Part shown: positions 10,075 to 20,434 of the stretch, piece by piece | Position numbering within the stretch: the stretch's first letter is position 1 | Layout: every line of letters begins with the position of its first letter | From: Fomitopsis serialis | Taxonomy: Eukaryota; Basidiomycota; Agaricomycetes; Polyporales; Fomitopsidaceae | Assembly: GCF_022376445.1 (NCBI RefSeq) | Contig: NW_025955028.1 | Location: forward strand, 62,001 to 126,000 | Length of the DNA stretch: 64,000 bases | Reading direction: 5' to 3' | Made by a program: the position numbers and the translations under genes | The notes under the pieces: generated by a model | Databases searched by the model: none | What the model saw: only the letters and a program-made list of their open reading frames with translations | Told to the model about the DNA's origin: nothing

Positions 10075-11081
10075 CTAGTCCAAGTCATCCGCGTCCATCC
10101 TGGCGAAGACCACGTCCTCCAATGCGCGCGCGAACAGCTCGCCCATCAGGTCCCGAGCGTAGAGCTCGTCTAGCTCCCTCGGCTTTTCCGGCCTTCTCGG
10201 ATTCGCCTTAGCATCACCGCCGGTGACAGGGAGCTTCGGCGGGTGAGCGGGAGTGTCACTCGGACGCCGTTGGCGTGGGTGAGGAGGGGGCTTGCTGTGG
10301 GCCGGATGCGGGTCGATGGGCCTACGAGGGTCTCTAGACGGACCCGGGCCGTTTCTCCCTCGGGCCATCAGTCCCCGAACGTAGAGCTCGTCAAGCTCCC
10401 TCCGCTCCAGCTGCGCCTTCAAGCCCTTCTTAGCGGGCCCGGGAGGCTTATTGGGTGGTGGGCGCGGCAGTTCACTCGAAGCCTTCCATTTGGGTGGGCG
10501 TTGGGCTGGGGAGCCTGTGTAAGGGACACCACGTTGTAGCTTCGGTCTGACGGGCCTTTCTGTCCGTCCGAAGATCAGGTCCCGAGCGTAGAGCTCGTCG
10601 TCGAAGCTACGCTGTGCGAGTGCATCTTCTTCCACCGCACGGACGCCGCTGGTATGTACCGTGAGTAGGGGCTAGTCACGAGGAAGAGGAAGAGACTCAC
10701 AGGTCTCGAGCCTCCCTCTGCTTCGGCGGAGCGGAAGCCTTCGCACTGGGCACGGGCTTAGGGTGCCCCAGATCCTTACTCGGAGACTTCCCCCTGGGCG
10801 GGGGTCGGGGTAGGTGTAGCACGGGGAGACTGCCATAGTGTCGATGCGATTTGTCGGGCTTGTCTGCCCGTCCGAAGATCAGGTCCCGAGCGTAGAGCTC
10901 GTCGTCGAAGCTACGCTGTACGAGTGCATCTTCTTCCACCGCACGGACGCCGCTGGTATGTACCGTGAGTGGAGGCTAGTAACGAGGAAGAGGAGAAGAC
11001 TCACAGTCCCGAAGGGGCGGCTAGTGCAGGTGCCGCGGCTGCTGCGATGAATACAGCAGATATAACGGCGGGGTAGCGCAT
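10075..11081 (-). CDS. Secreted ELYARDL-repeat protein
   Basis: Exons 11081-11005, 10952-10701 and 10648-10075 give about 300 residues. MRYPAVISAVFIAAAAAPAL, then AAP, is a clean signal peptide. The mature protein is Pro/Lys/Arg-rich and punctuated by a repeated acidic-aromatic motif: RSFDDELYARDLIFGR at the start of exon 2 and again at the start of exon 3, then RELDELYVRGLMARG, RELDELYARDLMGELFAR and VVFARMDADDLD. Similar ELYARDL-type repeats occur, to my memory, in uncharacterised secreted proteins of polypores. Basic residues (R, RR, KR) before several motif copies would allow Kex2-type processing, but no regular KR spacing is seen. Exons 2 and 3 share almost identical first 70 nt and preceding introns (304-bp period). 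Function unknown. Confidence 0.8.
10561..11005. repeat. Tandem duplication of an intron plus exon start (304-bp period)
   Basis: The block at about 10561-10700 matches the block at about 10865-11004 almost base for base; for example GATCAGGTCCCGAGCGTAGA occurs at 10573 and 10877. Each copy holds a complete intron with its donor and acceptor plus the first 22 or so codons of the next exon. The intron phase (2) is the same at both copies, so the duplication added a whole exon in frame to the ELYARDL-repeat gene. Confidence 0.9.
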
Positions 11082-14000
11082 GCTTGACGTGGCAGGGCGT
11101 AAGAACGGCGTAAAAGAAGGAAAGCGAAGTCGTCAAAAAAGGGAAGGCTGGGGGCAACGGTCCGGTCAGTCTGAGGGTATAACTGCGTTGAAACAACCTG
11201 AAGTTTACTCACTAACCAGCACCTTCGCCTGTGGGTGAGCTCGAAAGAGGAATGAGCTGAGGTACGCCGACGAAGCTCGACACAATTTATAACATGGCTA
11301 AGCGTTTTGCGGTACTTCGATGGGTCGTGACAGATACTGTCAATCAGGTACGCATCAAATTCAATTAAGTACGCATCAGATACGAAGGCGCAGCCTTAGC
11401 TCTATCGAACGTCCTCAGTTTTGATGCCATTTTCCACTGTATAGCACGTAAGCTCACTCATTCCTGTAGTATTGTGGAATCCGTAGCCTCTAGCAACGTG
11501 GAACCTGCACTATTGTGGGACCTGTAGTATCGTGAAACCGGTTATGACAAACCTACTCTGTGTTCGGTGAGCAACTCACAAAAGAGTCCACTCGCGGTCT
11601 CACCAACTTCAACCTCGTCCCACACCATCGTACGTGACACGATCCCATCAAACACTTCATAACTCGAGAGCCGCATCAGGCTGTGTTGATTCTGCTCTTG
11701 CTAGTCTCACTTGAGTCTCACTACTGGATCAAAACACATAATCTGCACACCATTCTAGCCCTCGCATTTTCCTGGTAGTACTGCAACGCCTGCTGGCCGG
11801 GGCTCAGGCTCGAATACGCGACCGCTTGCGCTCTGCGGGGCATTGGCTTCAGTATAGATGCGAAATGCGTGCCCACCGACAATAATCTGCAAGCAACAAC
11901 CAAGTATGTGACAAGGACAACGCACTAGGTTTAGGCCTGGGGACAGCGTGTTGCAACGGTGGACCCATAAGGGAAACAAGATACGCACACAGAAAAACCT
12001 GTGCAAAACAGGCGGGCAGACAGACTAAAGACGCAGGCGGTATATATCGCCGAAGCTGAGGCCCTTCCTGTATCGGTTCTGGCCTCTCGCCTAACGGGTG
12101 GATTACGACGAACCCATGAGCAAATCTTCTGCGAATCAACAAACGCAGCGAAGGCACTGACGCTGATTGTGGAGATGATGTCGATGGCTGTTCGGACTTG
12201 GGCAGTGACGCGAGGATGGTACTGAGCTGTTCAGCCGATTCATAGACGTTGCTACCATCATGCTCAAGCTTCTCCATAGCGAATGCCCCAGGAGTGTAAT
12301 ATGAGTAGATAGTTGATAAAGCGGTAAGAGGCGACAGAGACAATCAACGGCCTCAGACGGGTCGTACCACAGGGACGCACCGACGAGTCTCTAAAGTATA
12401 CGCCACGTTTCCGTGGGCGGGCACGGGGATGGTGTCTCAGTACTGGCTTCATCGCTGAAGCCATGCCATTTGTTAAAGCACGCCACCGCTGTTGCGATTG
12501 ATGGGGTCATCAGTCAAGGCCAAACCACAAACTCAACTAGCGCGCTCACCGTGACAAGTGCTAGGATGAGGTCATGAGGCGGTCGGTATCATCAGCTAAC
12601 CAGGCGGCCATGGGTTGTAGGGGTGGTTGTACAACGCATGCGACCGCAACCCTCCTCCTGTTCATGAAACCGAACGACGTACGCGGCTTCGTGGTCTGTA
12701 CCCGCTTCCTGCAAGCCTCAAGGTATGTAGACGTCGCATTGTTGCTACGTCAAACCGATCCCCAGTCAGCGTTTCAGCACCGATCCGAGTCAGAGGTGAC
12801 TGGTGTGAGCTTACACGAATCCATGGTACACTTTGCGATCTTCGCCGTAACGCGCTCGAATCCACCATGTCTGCACGACGTCATCAGCACACAGTCGGCC
12901 GTAGAGTGCGAGCGTCGGGACGCCGCGTCTGCGAAGAGACGAACAAGGTTCCAACGGACCGGGTGACGAGCGGATCTGTCAAAGAAGGGCACCGCAAATA
13001 TGAAATTGGTCGAGACGAGCACGAAGCGCGTAGGAGAGCCGCGTCTGCGCTCTCAATTGGATCGTTGTGCCTTTTATGGGACTGAAATCCACTGCTATCA
13101 ATCCTCATAACAGCGTAACGGAGCGGACGAGAGCCCACGTCGATCGTCAATGCCCGAGAACCTGCGACAGCGATTCAGCCGACACTGCGCCAATCCGCCA
13201 CTCACCGAGCAAGCACTCACCGCCGGAAGCAACCCTCAGTACGCGACGGCGACGTCTGATCCATCAACACCTGCCAAAGCTGATCGCAGCCATATCCTGT
13301 GAGCCTGTCAACCATGCATAGGGCGCCACAACCGCACACGTTGCCGACTCACCGGCTCAGGCTCGTCAATCGCGCTCCCCAACCACCGGCACTGTTACGC
13401 TTGTCCTCCGAAGGGCAGATTGCCCGGGCGGACCGGGCACACGCCCGACGCTCGCGGGAGGCCGCTCGACGCACATTGCCCACGTTCGGGGGACCATACC
13501 ATCCGCGGCCTAGTGCGATCAGGCGATTGACAGGCGGGGTGGAGACGCGGGCACACTGCGCCCGGAGTCGTTCGGGCGGAGGATTGTCGGGGATGGATGC
13601 GGGTGTGGGCGAGGCAGTTTGACGGCGAGAGGTATGTAGGGTCGCTCCTCCGTGTGTGTGGGCTGGGTCCGCCGCGCAGGGGGGGGGGGGGGGGGGGGAG
13701 GCGCAGTGGGGATGCACGACGGTCGGTGTGGTAATGCGGCGACTCGGACCGAGTTTTGCGCGTCGACTGACACTTTGCTGAGGAGGCCGTGGCGCCTGTG
13801 AAACGACAAGGACAACACCTGAGAATAGAGAGGCAGCAAGTCGGTCGACATGAATACATGGATGATTCGCTCACCAAGAGCGTCTCGAAACCAAGTCTTG
13901 CGAGCGAGTTTCGAGCCGTACGCACGTACCCAGGCGAATCTGAGTAAATCATCGTTTTTACGCCCGACGAAAAGCAAACCGTACAGCTCCGTCGCGCGCG

Positions 14001-16517
14001 TCGTAAGAACGGACTCCCGACTTATGCACCTGCTCACAAATCCGCTTCACGACGTACTCTGCGCCAGCTGAAACACAGGCGGGACGTCCGGCGACTCGCG
14101 ACGTCCGGCAGTCCGATATGAACACGTAACAGCTCCAAGCCAGAGCTTGCACTGGCAACGAGCGGACGACGAAGCACAGGGCACCGTCACCCTTCCGGGC
14201 CAGCCATATCGATGCCATCGATGATCCACGTTTCACCGGTGCCCCGTCCGCTCGTGTGCATGGACCAACGCGCCCACACAAGCCACCGCCATCTGGGTCC
14301 CCGCCCGATCGCGCCTGATCGTGCAATCGTGATCTGCGCTGCGGGGGGCCGCTGATCGACGGTCGATGGCCGGGGACGGATGGCTTGGCGGCGACCGACG
14401 CAGCGACGGGCGGGAGGGGCACTTGCAGACGGGGGAGTCCGTCCTGAGGCAGGTTTCCGGCAGGCCGTAGACGCGTCGAGCGCGACGGCGACGCGAACAC
14501 TGAAAGATGTGTGGGGTGCGCGCGGGACGAGTCAGGTGCACCGCGTACGGAGTTGGTACCTGGGGATCACAGTGACGACCGGTCGACTAGCACTGGCTCA
14601 AGCCAAGCAGTGGTGGCGATCGAGTGGTCAGTCGTACTGCACGTACTCTGAGACAACGCCAGAGCGGGGAGCTCCCGACGGCGGAGGATCCCAAGAGGCT
14701 AAGAGTGTGGATCGTGCGTTAGCGTTGGTGCTGGAGCACGGACGGCGGCGTTCTCGTAATGTGGCGACGCCAGAGCGTATGGAGGTAGTAGGCGGGGTGG
14801 AATCCTGTGCGGGCTAGGCGACGTGGCGGTTGACTCACATATGGGCCGTGCACGACGCAGCTAGATGGCAGCGGGGGTGTTGAAGAGAGGCTGCGGGGTG
14901 CTTGCGCGAAAGTACGGAGCGTTGGCTCCGCGACCAAGTCCGAAGCCATGCGGAGCCTGAGCTAGCATGACGACGGTCGCTGCTGCAGCCCGCTTGTCGG
15001 ACGCGACGGCCTGCGCTGGATAGGATGTCCGCGGAGCGGAGTGCTGGAAGACGCAGTAGTCTGAACGAGTGCCGGCACGGTTCGGGTAGTAGGAGACTTA
15101 GTGCACAATATATCGCCACTCACCGCGCGATGCCGTCCTCAGGAACCACCGCGCACGGTCTGCAGACCAGGCTATGTGCGCGATCGCGTGGACGCTAGAC
15201 GACCGGTAGTGCACGCCTGACCGGGCGCGGTATCCGCGCAGAGGCACCAGGCGGGAATCACGTACCGCGTCCTTGCGCACTCGCGTGGACAGGCTCCGAA
15301 TCGCGATGAGTGGAGAGACTCGGAGAGAGCGCGGCTGCCAAAATGCGAGAGGACCCTGCATGTTCCTCCACAAACTCTCCCGTTGAAATGGACGGTCGTG
15401 GAGACCCGAGCACTCATCATACCCACTGACACCGAGCGCGGGCCCGCGTCTGGCTGGGCGCCTGGTTGTCGCGAAGGCTTCGACGGCGGTTCGCGCGCCA
15501 ACGGAAGTGAGGTGAGGAGGCCGTGAGCATGTCAGCGCGCCCGTGACCGGCTTCGGAGGCGTCGGTGGCTGCTATCGATCGCGCTAGCCGTCCCAGGTAC
15601 GCGGAGGCAAACCGCACCTCCGCGCATCGCCTCCTCAACCCAGCGGCGGCGGGTGGAGGTAATGCGGCTTACGCGACGCGGGGCGGCGGGGCAGTGGAGG
15701 AAGTGAAGACGATCGGTGTGGCCGAAGGTTTGATGCAGGCACTGGGCGGGGTGCTGGGAGGGAGGATCTCCAAAGACGGCTAGACTCTGGGGCTGGGCAG
15801 GGCGCGCGCACTAGCGGGTGGGGTTCCGTTATAATGGGCGGTACGGTGGCCGCGGGACGATGGCAGGACGTGTCAAGCCCAGTGTCCCTGCGTATGGGCT
15901 GGCCATTCGGCGTGACTCGTGCGTGCGCTACGGGGCACGGCGCTGGCACGGTACGCCGGGCTCGGGGCCGCCGCAGAGGGCGACGCGGGCAGTCGCGACG
16001 CGGCAGGCGGGCAACGGCGGCGGCGGGGAGTAGGCGTGTCATGGGAGGCAGAAACGGAAATGGCAAGGCCGACTGGGGCGGGGGAAGCGAGGAGCGTCAG
16101 GGATCGGCCGCGGATCTGGAATGCACAAGACATCGATCGGTCGGCTGGTGGCTGGCGGCCGTGCGGGGAGACATAACAAGGCCGGCCACGCCGGCCACCC
16201 GCTGCGCTCCCTGCCTCTGCCCATCAGCCTCTTCGCTCGCGTCCACTCTCCACACACAGCGTGCGTACGACAGGGGCAGACAGAGAGCATGATCGCCCGG
16301 GACACGAGCACGGTGCAGGTGAGTCTCCGTGACGCCCCGAAGCCCGCCGCTCACGGCTCTGCTCTCACGGATGCTTCCTTGCCACATCCAGCCATGCTCT
16401 GACACCGACCCGCCTCTCGCGCGCGGCCCAGGCACCCCTTCCCCGTCCACGTCCCCCGCACGCCCTCCTCGCCCTCCCCCGTCCGCGTCCCCGCTCGCAG
16501 TGAACCCGCTCGCGCGC
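11082..16517. other. Long gap with no recognised gene
   Basis: About 5.4 kb. At 11750-12345 the minus strand has two coding-like tracts: one reads MEKLEHDGSNVYESAEQL, and one follows an acceptor at about 11895 and reads IIVGGHAFRIYTEANAP. No continuous gene could be assembled. A G20 run sits at 13679-13698. From about 13.3 kb the base composition becomes strongly GC-rich and stays so into the F-box gene, producing many long but unconvincing open frames on both strands. I see no transposase, reverse transcriptase or RNA gene. Confidence 0.45.
13679..13698. repeat. Homopolymer run of 20 G
   Basis: Uninterrupted run of G on the plus strand between GCCGCGCA and AGGCGCAG. It can form a G-quadruplex and is prone to length errors in sequencing, so its exact length should not be trusted. 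Confidence 0.9.
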
Positions 16518-18347
16518 ATGGCGTCCATCTACTCCCTCCCTGTCGAGCTCCTCGCCCGCATCTTCGTCCTCGGCGCCGCCGACCCCATCCAGGACGTGGC
16601 CTCCCCCGCCGCCCCCATCCCCCGCGACCCGCCCTTCGAGGTCCTCGCGTCCCACGTCTGCGCCCACTGGCGCGACGTCGCGCTCCGCACGCCCCACCTC
16701 TGGACCTCCATCGCCCTCACCCAGGTCAGCCACGTCCCTCGTGCGCGTGCCTACGTCGCCCGCTCCGCCCGCCTCCCCTTCCACATCCTCTTCGACACGT
16801 CTGCCGAGGCCGACTACGTCCCCAGCCACTCCATCTTCCGCGACGAGTTCCTCCCCGCCTTCGAGCCCCTCAAGCCCCACATCGCCCGCTGGGCGTCCCT
16901 CATCCTCCGCGTCCGCGACATCCACTGCAAGCGCCACGCCCGCACCGTCCTCTCCACCGTCGGCCCCGCGCCCCAGCTCCGCGCCCTCGAGCTCTGGCAC
17001 ATCGAGGACTGGGGCAACGTCGAGCGCCTCTGGGGCCACGTCGGCCCGCCCCCCGTCGTCGTCTTCAACGGCGCCCTCCCCGCCCTCACCCGCCTCTCCC
17101 TCATCGGCGTCAACATCCAGTGGTCCGAGGCCGCGTCCCCCTTCCTCCGCGCCCTCACCGAGCTCGAGCTCGGCGTCCACTCCGACGACGTCCGCATCCC
17201 CTTCGACCGCTGGCTCGACGTCCTCGCCCGCTCCCCCGCCCTCGAGCGCCTCAGCCTCCACTACTCCGGCCCCCGCCTCGCCGCCGCACCCTGGCGCCTC
17301 CCCGACGGCCCCGTCCACCTCCCCCGCCTCCGCGACCTCAAGCTCGCAGACCTCGACGTCAGCTACGCCTGCGCCCTCCTCCGCACCTTCGTCGCCCCCG
17401 CCGTCCGCAGGCTCCACCTCGAGCTCGGCTTCATGGACAGCCCGCAGGACTACACGCCCCTCGTCGACATGCTCGTCGCCGCGCCCGACCCCGCCGCGTG
17501 CCCCGCCGTGCTCGACCCCACCACGCTCCACGCGCCGCCCGCCGCGGGGAAGGCGGAGGAGACGGCGCGCGCGATGTTCCCGCAGCTCGAGGACCTCACC
17601 GTCGCGTCGCTCGCGACGTGCACGCTCGCGAGCTGGCACGCGCTCCTGCGCGCCGCGCCGCGCGTGCGCGCGCTCGCGCTCCACTGCGGCGCGATGGGCG
17701 CGGGCACGTTCGACGTCCTCGCGGGCGCGGCGGCCCCGCCGTTCCCCGCCGTCACGCTCTACGACGCCGCGCGCGTGTACAGGGGCACCCTGCCGTACGA
17801 CGGGCCGCGCGTCGCGCCGGCGCGCGGGAATCCGAGGAGCGTGAACGGGAACGGGAACGGGAATGGGGCGGCGGGGGCGCTGGACCCGGAGCTCCTGCCG
17901 GAGATGGGGACGCTGAGGGTGGCGGGCGTGGCGGGGGCGGCGCTGCATGCGTATTACCTCGCGCGGCGGCGGACGGGGCGGCCGCTCCGGCGGATATACG
18001 TGAGGGAGCGGGACCGCGACCGAGATATGGAGCGGATGAAGGTGGAGGTGGAGGCGGAGGGGCGGGCGTGGGCGGAGAGGCGGGATGGGGAGGGGGGTGG
18101 GGAGGAGGGGGAGGCCGAGGAGCCGTGTAGGATGGAGTGGTATAGGGATGAGGAGGAGGACGAGTATGAGCAGGAGGAGGTTGGGGAGGTTGAGGAGGAG
18201 GAGGGTGAGGATGTGGGTGAGGCGGAGGAGGGTGGGAGTGTGGACGCAGACTTCGCGGGGAGCGGATCGGACGACGCGAGCAGCGAGGACCAGGAGGGCC
18301 ACCCCCACCACCACCAAAATCACCACGGGGCGGAAGCCGCGAGTTAG
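16518..18347 (+). CDS. F-box protein with acidic, His-rich tail
   Basis: Single-exon frame of 609 residues from ATG 16518; the open frame extends upstream to 16329 but without an ATG giving a better start. Residues 4-50 form a fungal F-box: SLPVELLARIFVLG with the LP-x-EL core, then VLASHVCAHWRDVALRTPHLW, typical of agaricomycete F-box proteins. The middle carries leucine-spaced segments (LRALELWHIEDW, LTRLSLIGVNI, LRDLKLADLDV) that look like degenerate leucine-rich repeats, the usual substrate-binding part. The last 100 residues are Glu/Asp-rich and end with a HPHHHQNHH cluster. By family it should bind Skp1 in an SCF ubiquitin ligase; the substrate is unknown. Codon use is extremely GC-rich at third positions in the first two thirds, unlike the neighbours. 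Confidence 0.85.
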   Translation: MASIYSLPVELLARIFVLGAADPIQDVASPAAPIPRDPPFEVLASHVCAHWRDVALRTPHLWTSIALTQVSHVPRARAYVARSARLPFHILFDTSAEADYVPSHSIFRDEFLPAFEPLKPHIARWASLILRVRDIHCKRHARTVLSTVGPAPQLRALELWHIEDWGNVERLWGHVGPPPVVVFNGALPALTRLSLIGVNIQWSEAASPFLRALTELELGVHSDDVRIPFDRWLDVLARSPALERLSLHYSGPRLAAAPWRLPDGPVHLPRLRDLKLADLDVSYACALLRTFVAPAVRRLHLELGFMDSPQDYTPLVDMLVAAPDPAACPAVLDPTTLHAPPAAGKAEETARAMFPQLEDLTVASLATCTLASWHALLRAAPRVRALALHCGAMGAGTFDVLAGAAAPPFPAVTLYDAARVYRGTLPYDGPRVAPARGNPRSVNGNGNGNGAAGALDPELLPEMGTLRVAGVAGAALHAYYLARRRTGRPLRRIYVRERDRDRDMERMKVEVEAEGRAWAERRDGEGGGEEGEAEEPCRMEWYRDEEEDEYEQEEVGEVEEEEGEDVGEAEEGGSVDADFAGSGSDDASSEDQEGHPHHHQNHHGAEAAS

Positions 18348-20434
18348 CACGCGCGCGACGCGTGCTCGGTGTCTTTCGTTCGGGTCTCGGGTTCGTCGGT
18401 GTTCGTGCTGTACCACCACCACACGACACCACCATTCATTTCAGTGCGTCTATATCTCCCGGTTGCGGTTTCCTGGGTTTGGTTCAAGAGTCATCTCGTC
18501 CTGAACGTTCTCATTTGCTCGATCGCTCTCCCCCTCATGATCAGAAACATCTCATCCCGGCCATCCTCCATGTGAACTACTCCCCGCATCGTACAATGTC
18601 CGACTCTGCTGCACACCCGCGTCCGCCGTCCGTCACACTGTATACCGCACCATCCCATCACGTCTCGTCTCTCTCACTCCGTGTCGCGCTTCTTGCTTCT
18701 TGCATGTATGAGAACCAGTGTACTACTGTAGCACTCAATGCCGTCATATAGCATTATCGTCTCGTCGATTGACGGGTCTCCGTGGGACGTGTGCCCGGCG
18801 CTGGTGCGTTGAGAAGCTGTGGTAATGCTCGACGTCTGGGGCCGCGGAAGGAGACAGGTTCCTGTCCGGTAGTGGCCACACCGCTGATGAGCTCCGTCCT
18901 GCGTTCCTCGGTTCAGCGTGTAGTGCATCATTGATCTCTACGGGTCGAACCTTTGCATCTTTGCTAGCGCTGCGCCTTCGAGTGTGGCCCGAGGTCGATC
19001 TTCATGCAGGATGTGTGAATGCTCGACTTCGCTTGTATCATCGCAAACCCCTTCTTTGCCTGTGCCTAACGAGTCAGTATGCCCGGACTCTTCAGGTAGT
19101 AGGAGCCTAGCGAGAGCATTGCTGCAAGTGTTTACCAGTGATACAAGAGCTAGATAGGAGAACCGCTGACCTCGGCGGGATCCGGGGTAAGTGCAAGGCA
19201 GTGGTCCAGCTTTCCGGCCACCGTCAACGCGTCATCTGCATAGGCCACGGAGATCGGTGGCAGACACACTGTTGAACTTGGGGGAACACGAGCAGACGCT
19301 CTTTGCCTCGATTAGCCTATCGCAGCGACGCGAAGCAGGAAAGCGTCTGCGAAGATACGACACCCCGCTTCCATCTTGCCAGTGGTCACATTAGCTACTA
19401 CCAAAGACAGACGATGAGAGCATGGAAAGACGCACGGTAGTCGAAACGCGGGTCCCGGTTTCATACAGATGATCAAAACCTACGGCGGTTGGCACTGGGT
19501 TTGTCGGTCAAGTGGAGGGTCCGGACGGCCCGATCGTTCTCATACCACGACTCTGATTTGATTCGGAAGCCTGTCGACTAGGGATGCAAGGCGTCGAGTG
19601 ACCTCAGCGCTTTGTGGCGAGAGGAGGCTAGTTGCACGGACGCCGGCATCAGCGGTTGGCAATGCATGCAGTTTGACTACACGACGTACACTGGCAGTTG
19701 ATCGATAGTTAGTCTTCCCATGTGGATGTCAACGATACCCTCCACCTTCGTGTCTCAGAATATTCTTGTTCTGATATGCGATGCCGCCACAGTGCTCTCG
19801 AAGACACTAGCCTAGATAGGGCGCGGGTGAGTAAGTATGAGGAGGCAGGTGCGTTGCAGGTGCGACTGAGGATTCAAAGTAGTCTCCCGTGGGAAGAGCA
19901 GACACTTCCTTCAACCTCCGCTGGCTCCGGATATCCTTGTCTAACATCCAAAGTGAGGAAGGCGGCGTGCGCGGACGTTGAGCTGCTTACGCAACGCGCT
20001 GACATCGTTACTAATACTCAGTTTACTGTAGCCTGTCTGTGAACTCATATACGTTGATACGATCCGTTGTCTCTGAGAAGTTTGAATTGTACGCGTGACG
20101 CATTGATTTCGAGTCCGAGTCATCTCCACCACCATTTGTAGACTCGGATGAGGCCTCACTGCACTACACCGTACTCAAGTATATGATATGTACCAGCACC
20201 AGTGGCAACTTGAAGCGTACATTAATGATTACTACCTCTCACGGAGAACGAACGTCTTCGGAGGCACAAAAAACGAATGGCTCGAATAAAAACTGCATCA
20301 AGGAGATTGATATTGAATGTGAGCTCAAACAGAGAATTGGAATATGACTCACCTCAACGGGTTGCACTACACTGCTGCTCGCTCCTCCTGACAACTATTT
20401 CACGACGACTCGCGTCGTCCACTGGGGCTTGTCC
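18348..20434. other. Gap, nothing recognised
   Basis: About 2 kb between the F-box gene and zinc-finger copy C. Only short open frames (up to 106 codons) without motifs. Base composition falls back to the window average soon after 18.4 kb. Confidence 0.5.

Noticed and set aside
16741..18130. 367- and 336-codon plus-strand frames overlapping the F-box gene
   Set aside because: Both are Ser/Pro/Arg or Arg/Pro/Gly runs, frame shadows of the same GC-rich gene.
16365..18422. 685-codon open frame on the minus strand opposite the F-box gene
   Set aside because: Its product is a monotonous Arg/Glu/Val/Gly/Asp sequence produced by the high third-position GC of the F-box gene on the other strand; it has no domain.
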